Source: Pseudonocardia endophytica
GTDB taxonomy: Bacteria > Actinomycetota > Actinomycetes > Mycobacteriales > Pseudonocardiaceae
Assembly: GCF_004339565.1 (NCBI RefSeq)
Contig: NZ_SMFZ01000002.1
Location: 2,604,001-2,668,000, forward strand
Length of the DNA stretch: 64,000 nt
Direction of reading: 5' to 3'
The position numbers and the translations under genes are program-made. Under the pieces are notes generated by a model, which did no database searches, was not told where the DNA came from, and was given only the letters and a program-made list of their open reading frames with translations. Shown in pieces: positions 61,617 through 64,000 of this stretch (positions within the stretch are counted from its first letter, which is position 1; each line of letters opens with the position of its first letter).

Positions 61617-61874
61617 TCAGGCCGTTCGGGCGGCGAGCGCGGAGCGCTGCCGGTCGACGAGCTCGTCCATCACCACGGCCGTCCGGAAGTTGTCGATCCG
61701 CAGCTCGTCGTGCGAGATGGTGATGTCGAACGTCTTCTCCAGGAACAGCACCAGCTCCATTGCGAACAGCGAGTTGACGAAGCCGAGGGCGAAGATGTCC
61801 TGGTTCTCGTCGATCTGCTCCTGGGGGTACCGGTTGCGGACGAACTCGAGGATCTGCTGCGCGGTCTCCGACAT
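61617..61874 (-). CDS. fkbJ: FkbJ-like acyl carrier protein for extender unit
   Basis: 85 aa from ATG 61874 with AAGGAG upstream. Single ACP domain: IDENQDIFALGFVNSLFAME carries the phosphopantetheine Ser in an unusual GFVNSL context where LGxDSL is normal, as FkbJ carriers often show. It holds the three-carbon unit while FkbH, FkbK and FkbI work on it and then presents hydroxymalonyl to an AT. Between FkbK (29 bp) and FkbI (2 bp). Confidence 0.9.
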   Translation of the reverse strand: MSETAQQILEFVRNRYPQEQIDENQDIFALGFVNSLFAMELVLFLEKTFDITISHDELRIDNFRTAVVMDELVDRQRSALAARTA

Positions 61875-61903
61875 GGCGGACGCTCCTTGGGTTGTGATCG
61901 TCG

Positions 61904-62770
61904 TCAGGCGACGGCGCGGGCCGCGCCGCCGTCGTAGGTGTAGAAGCCCCGGCCGCTCTTGCGGCCGTGCAGGCCGGCGTCGGTCATCTGCTTGAGCAGG
62001 GGGCACGGGCGGTACTTGCTGTCGGCGTAGTGCTCGTGGAGCACCTCGACGCTGTAGAGGATCGTGTCCACACCGATCAGGTCGGCCGTCTCCAGTGGAC
62101 CCATCGGGTGTCCGAAGCAGCCGCGGAACACCTCGTCCACCGACGCGGCGTCGGCGACGCCCTCGTGGACGAGGAACGCGGCCTCGTTGACGGTCAGCAT
62201 GAGGACCCGGTTGGAGACGAACCCGCACGCGTCCTTCACGTCGATCTCCCGCTTGCCCATGGCGTGCAGCAGCCGGCGCGTGCGCTCGACGGTCTCCTCC
62301 GACGTGTGCACGCCGGGGATCAGCTCCACCACGTGCTTGGCCGGGACCGGGTTCATGAAGTGCACGCCGACGACGCGCGACGGGCGGCCGTGCACCGAGG
62401 CCATCGTGGTGATCGGGATGGCCGAGGTGTTCACGACGACGACGGCGTCGGAGTCGAGCACGGCGTCCAGCTCGGTGTGCACCGCCCGCTTGACGTCCCA
62501 GTTCTCGGTCACGTTCTCGATCACCAGCTCGGCACCGGCCAGCCCGGCCACGCCGACCGCGGTGCGGATCCGGCCCAGCACATCGTCCGGGTCGAGCCGG
62601 GGACCACCGGTGAACGGGCTCATCCGGCAGTTCGTCCGGATCCCGTCCAGCGCGGCGGTCAGGATGGACTCGTCGGTGTCGACGAGCACCACGTCGTGTC
62701 CGGTCTGCGCGAGGTTCTGGGCGACTCCGATGCCCATCACCCCGGCGCCGACCACTCCGATCACGGTCAT
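61904..62770 (-). CDS. fkbK: FkbK-like 3-hydroxyacyl dehydrogenase
   Basis: 288 aa from ATG 62770. Rossmann start IGVVGAGVMGIGVAQNLAQT with NAD-binding GxGxxG, catalytic His in HFMNPVPAKHVVELIPG, and the C-terminal helical domain with GFVSNRVLMLTVNEA and a final GRGFYTYD, all as in the 3-hydroxybutyryl-CoA dehydrogenase family. In the FkbH-K pathway it oxidises the C3 hydroxyl of glyceryl-ACP to the aldehyde. Order and spacing with the ACP and FkbI/H secure the role over a beta-oxidation one. Starts 24 bp after the permease stop. Confidence 0.92.
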   Translation of the reverse strand: MTVIGVVGAGVMGIGVAQNLAQTGHDVVLVDTDESILTAALDGIRTNCRMSPFTGGPRLDPDDVLGRIRTAVGVAGLAGAELVIENVTENWDVKRAVHTELDAVLDSDAVVVVNTSAIPITTMASVHGRPSRVVGVHFMNPVPAKHVVELIPGVHTSEETVERTRRLLHAMGKREIDVKDACGFVSNRVLMLTVNEAAFLVHEGVADAASVDEVFRGCFGHPMGPLETADLIGVDTILYSVEVLHEHYADSKYRPCPLLKQMTDAGLHGRKSGRGFYTYDGGAARAVA

Positions 62771-62794
62771 GTTCTCCTCCGTTGTGGTGTGGCG

Positions 62795-63547
62795 TCAGGC
62801 CCGCGGGCCGAGACGGCCGCGGGAGACCCGGTACACGGCCACGCAACCCGCGGCCAGACCGATGGCGAGACAGACGAGCGCGGGGACGACGGCGCCGGCG
62901 AGATCGCCGACCACCGCAGCCCGCAGCAGGGACAGCGCCCAGTACACGGGCGTGAACGGCGCGATCGCCTGGACCCAGCCGGGCATCAGGTCCACCGGCG
63001 CGAGTGCCCCGCCGAGGGCGCCGAAGCCGATGGCCGACAGGTCGCCGACCATCGCCAGCTGCGGGAAGTCCGGCAGCACGGTGCCCAGCGCCGTCCCGAT
63101 GGCCAGCAGCGTGAACGCCCAGATCGCCACGGCGGCGACCACGTAGCCGATGTTCGGCGGGAACTCCAGCCCCGCCACCAGGCAGCCGTACCCGATCAGC
63201 ACCAGCTGCTGCAGGATCACCAGCAGGTAGACCGGCACCGCCTTGGCCACCAGTACCTCGATCCTGCGCGCCTGCGTCGTGTGCAGCTGTTCCCAGGTCC
63301 GCCAGTGCCGCTCGACGAGGATCGAGTTGCCCACGATGACCATCGCGTAGACGGAGAACATCACGAGCGGCCCGAGTGCGGCCTGGGTGCCGTCCACGCC
63401 GCCGACGGCGTCGTACAGCGGCCGCAGCAGGACCATCAGCACCATCGGGATCAGCACGTAGCTGATCAGCTGCGCGGGATCGCGCAGCTGGAGCGTCAGG
63501 TTGTGCCGGGCCATGACCTCGGTGCGGTGCAGCGTCGGCGCACGCAT
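62795..63547 (-). CDS. ABC-2 type transporter permease
   Basis: 250 aa from ATG 63547, set by GGAGG at 63553-63557; a longer reading to 63757 lacks support. Six membrane helices of the ABC-2/DrrB family are visible, starting after a cytoplasmic MARHNLTLQLRDPAQLISYV, with the LAMVGDLSAIGFGALGGALAPVDLMPGWVQAIAPFTPVYWAL signature region near 165-205 that is typical for drug exporters. It should export the product or an intermediate. Its ATPase is not in the window, being neither up- nor downstream on this strand, and may lie to the right of 64000. It heads the operon that runs to the thioesterase. Confidence 0.85.
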   Translation of the reverse strand: MRAPTLHRTEVMARHNLTLQLRDPAQLISYVLIPMVLMVLLRPLYDAVGGVDGTQAALGPLVMFSVYAMVIVGNSILVERHWRTWEQLHTTQARRIEVLVAKAVPVYLLVILQQLVLIGYGCLVAGLEFPPNIGYVVAAVAIWAFTLLAIGTALGTVLPDFPQLAMVGDLSAIGFGALGGALAPVDLMPGWVQAIAPFTPVYWALSLLRAAVVGDLAGAVVPALVCLAIGLAAGCVAVYRVSRGRLGPRA

Positions 63548-63801
63548 GGGGACCTCCGGGTTCGGCGAACTCGTCTGCGAATTTCGCACGATCGCCGCAT
63601 CGGGCGGAATCGTCGTGCGGCGCCATCTTCCGGTCGTCACTTCCTGCCACTGGCGACGCCGCCGAGCCGGGTTACCGTGCTGATCGAGGCGCCGAATCGC
63701 ATCGGCATTTCCGGACGGCCGCTCAGGAGCCGTCCACCTCGAATCCATTTCTTTCACCGGCTCGTCGGCGGGGGCCTGTCGACGCCGATCAGGAGGCGAT
63801 C
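63548..63801. promoter_or_regulatory. Divergent promoter region, permease operon / carrier protein
   Basis: 254 bp with slightly lower G+C. It should carry promoters both ways. No convincing -10/-35 pair or palindrome was found by eye. Confidence 0.4.
63553..63557 (-). promoter_or_regulatory. Ribosome binding site of the permease gene
   Basis: GGAGG on the minus strand, five bases before ATG 63547; it fixes the short start. Confidence 0.65.
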
Positions 63802-64000
63802 ATGGACGCGAAGTTCCAGGACATTCTGCTGGCGCACCTCCAGCACGCCGACACGACGGAGCTGCACGAGTCGGACGACCTGTCCGCTCTCGGGCTCGAC
63901 TCGATGGGCGTGGTCCAGCTGATGACCGACCTGGAGGACACCTACGAGTTCGTCATGCCGGACGAGGCGCTGACGGAGGAGACGTTCGCGACGGTCGGGT
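63802..64000 (+). CDS. Discrete acyl/peptidyl carrier protein (cut by window end)
   Basis: The first 66 codons are seen from ATG 63802, after AGGAGG at 63791-63796. They hold a carrier domain with phosphopantetheine Ser in ALGLDSMGVVQL, then MTDLEDTYEFVMPDEALTEE, ending at the window edge shortly before the domain should close. It is probably a free-standing carrier of 75-90 aa. It differs from the FkbJ carrier and so serves another acyl or aminoacyl group. It is first of a plus-strand set that continues to the right; its partners (ligase, AT) are not visible. Confidence 0.85.
   Translation, partial: MDAKFQDILLAHLQHADTTELHESDDLSALGLDSMGVVQLMTDLEDTYEFVMPDEALTEETFATVG

Overview
The window is about 74-75% G+C with strong G/C third-position bias, GTG starts, a SARP/AfsR-type regulator, modular type I polyketide synthases (PKS) and LmbE/DUF5988-type proteins. 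It is a chromosomal segment of a high-GC actinomycete, perhaps of the Pseudonocardiales; the genus cannot be fixed from the sequence. I see no tRNA, rRNA, CRISPR array or insertion sequence.

Region 1 (about 1-9.8 kb) looks like a predicted CHAT-protease conflict or signalling island. It has two large TPR-CHAT proteins with intact His/Cys dyads (106-3141 and 6025-9735, both minus), a four-helix membrane protein (3232-4062, minus), a small CATASP-like protein (4188-4502) and a protein with a soluble N-terminal part and four membrane helices (4506-5999). The set fits the CATRA (CHAT-and-TPR-repeats-associated) type known from actinomycetes.

Region 2 (9.87-18.7 kb) is a compact block of eight genes in two convergent operons: two plus-strand membrane proteins (9866-12016 with a zinc ribbon; 12082-13275 with a proline-rich tail) meet a six-gene minus-strand operon (18692 down to 13282) that ends in a Ycf46-like AAA+ ATPase and includes a coiled-coil membrane protein and a zinc-ribbon membrane protein. 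I do not recognise this set; it is the best candidate here for an undescribed system.

Region 3 (about 18.9-25.3 kb) opens the biosynthetic part: a possible 78-aa orphan ORF, an LmbE-type deacetylase, a biotin carrier protein and a divergent acyl-CoA carboxylase carboxyltransferase (extender-unit supply) with a large palindrome in their shared upstream region, then an AfsR/SARP regulator.

Region 4 (25.3-39 kb) holds a free-standing condensation-type acyltransferase (minus), two single-module PKSs of a PpsE/cyanobacterial-like lineage (PKS1 KS-AT-KR-ACP; PKS2 KS-AT-KR-ACP followed by a degenerate KR, with the AT nucleophile Ser replaced by Gly), an acyl-CoA dehydrogenase coupled to PKS2, and a DUF5988-like small protein.

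Region 5 (39.1-58.3 kb) is the main assembly line. PKS3 (4568 aa) carries a KSQ-AT-ACP loading module and two KS-AT-DH-KR-ACP modules; PKS4 (1814 aa) is a malonyl-type KS-AT-DH-KR-ACP module. The predicted early product is a propionyl-primed chain extended three times with ketoreduction and dehydration, so conjugated alkenes. PKS4 has a C-terminal docking helix and no type I thioesterase is seen, so later modules lie outside the window.

Region 6 (58.6-64 kb) is a minus-strand operon: ABC-2 permease, FkbK, FkbJ, FkbI, FkbH and a type II thioesterase. FkbH-K make hydroxymalonyl-ACP; no FkbG-type O-methyltransferase is present here, so the extender may stay hydroxylated. A discrete carrier protein starts at 63802 and runs off the right edge.
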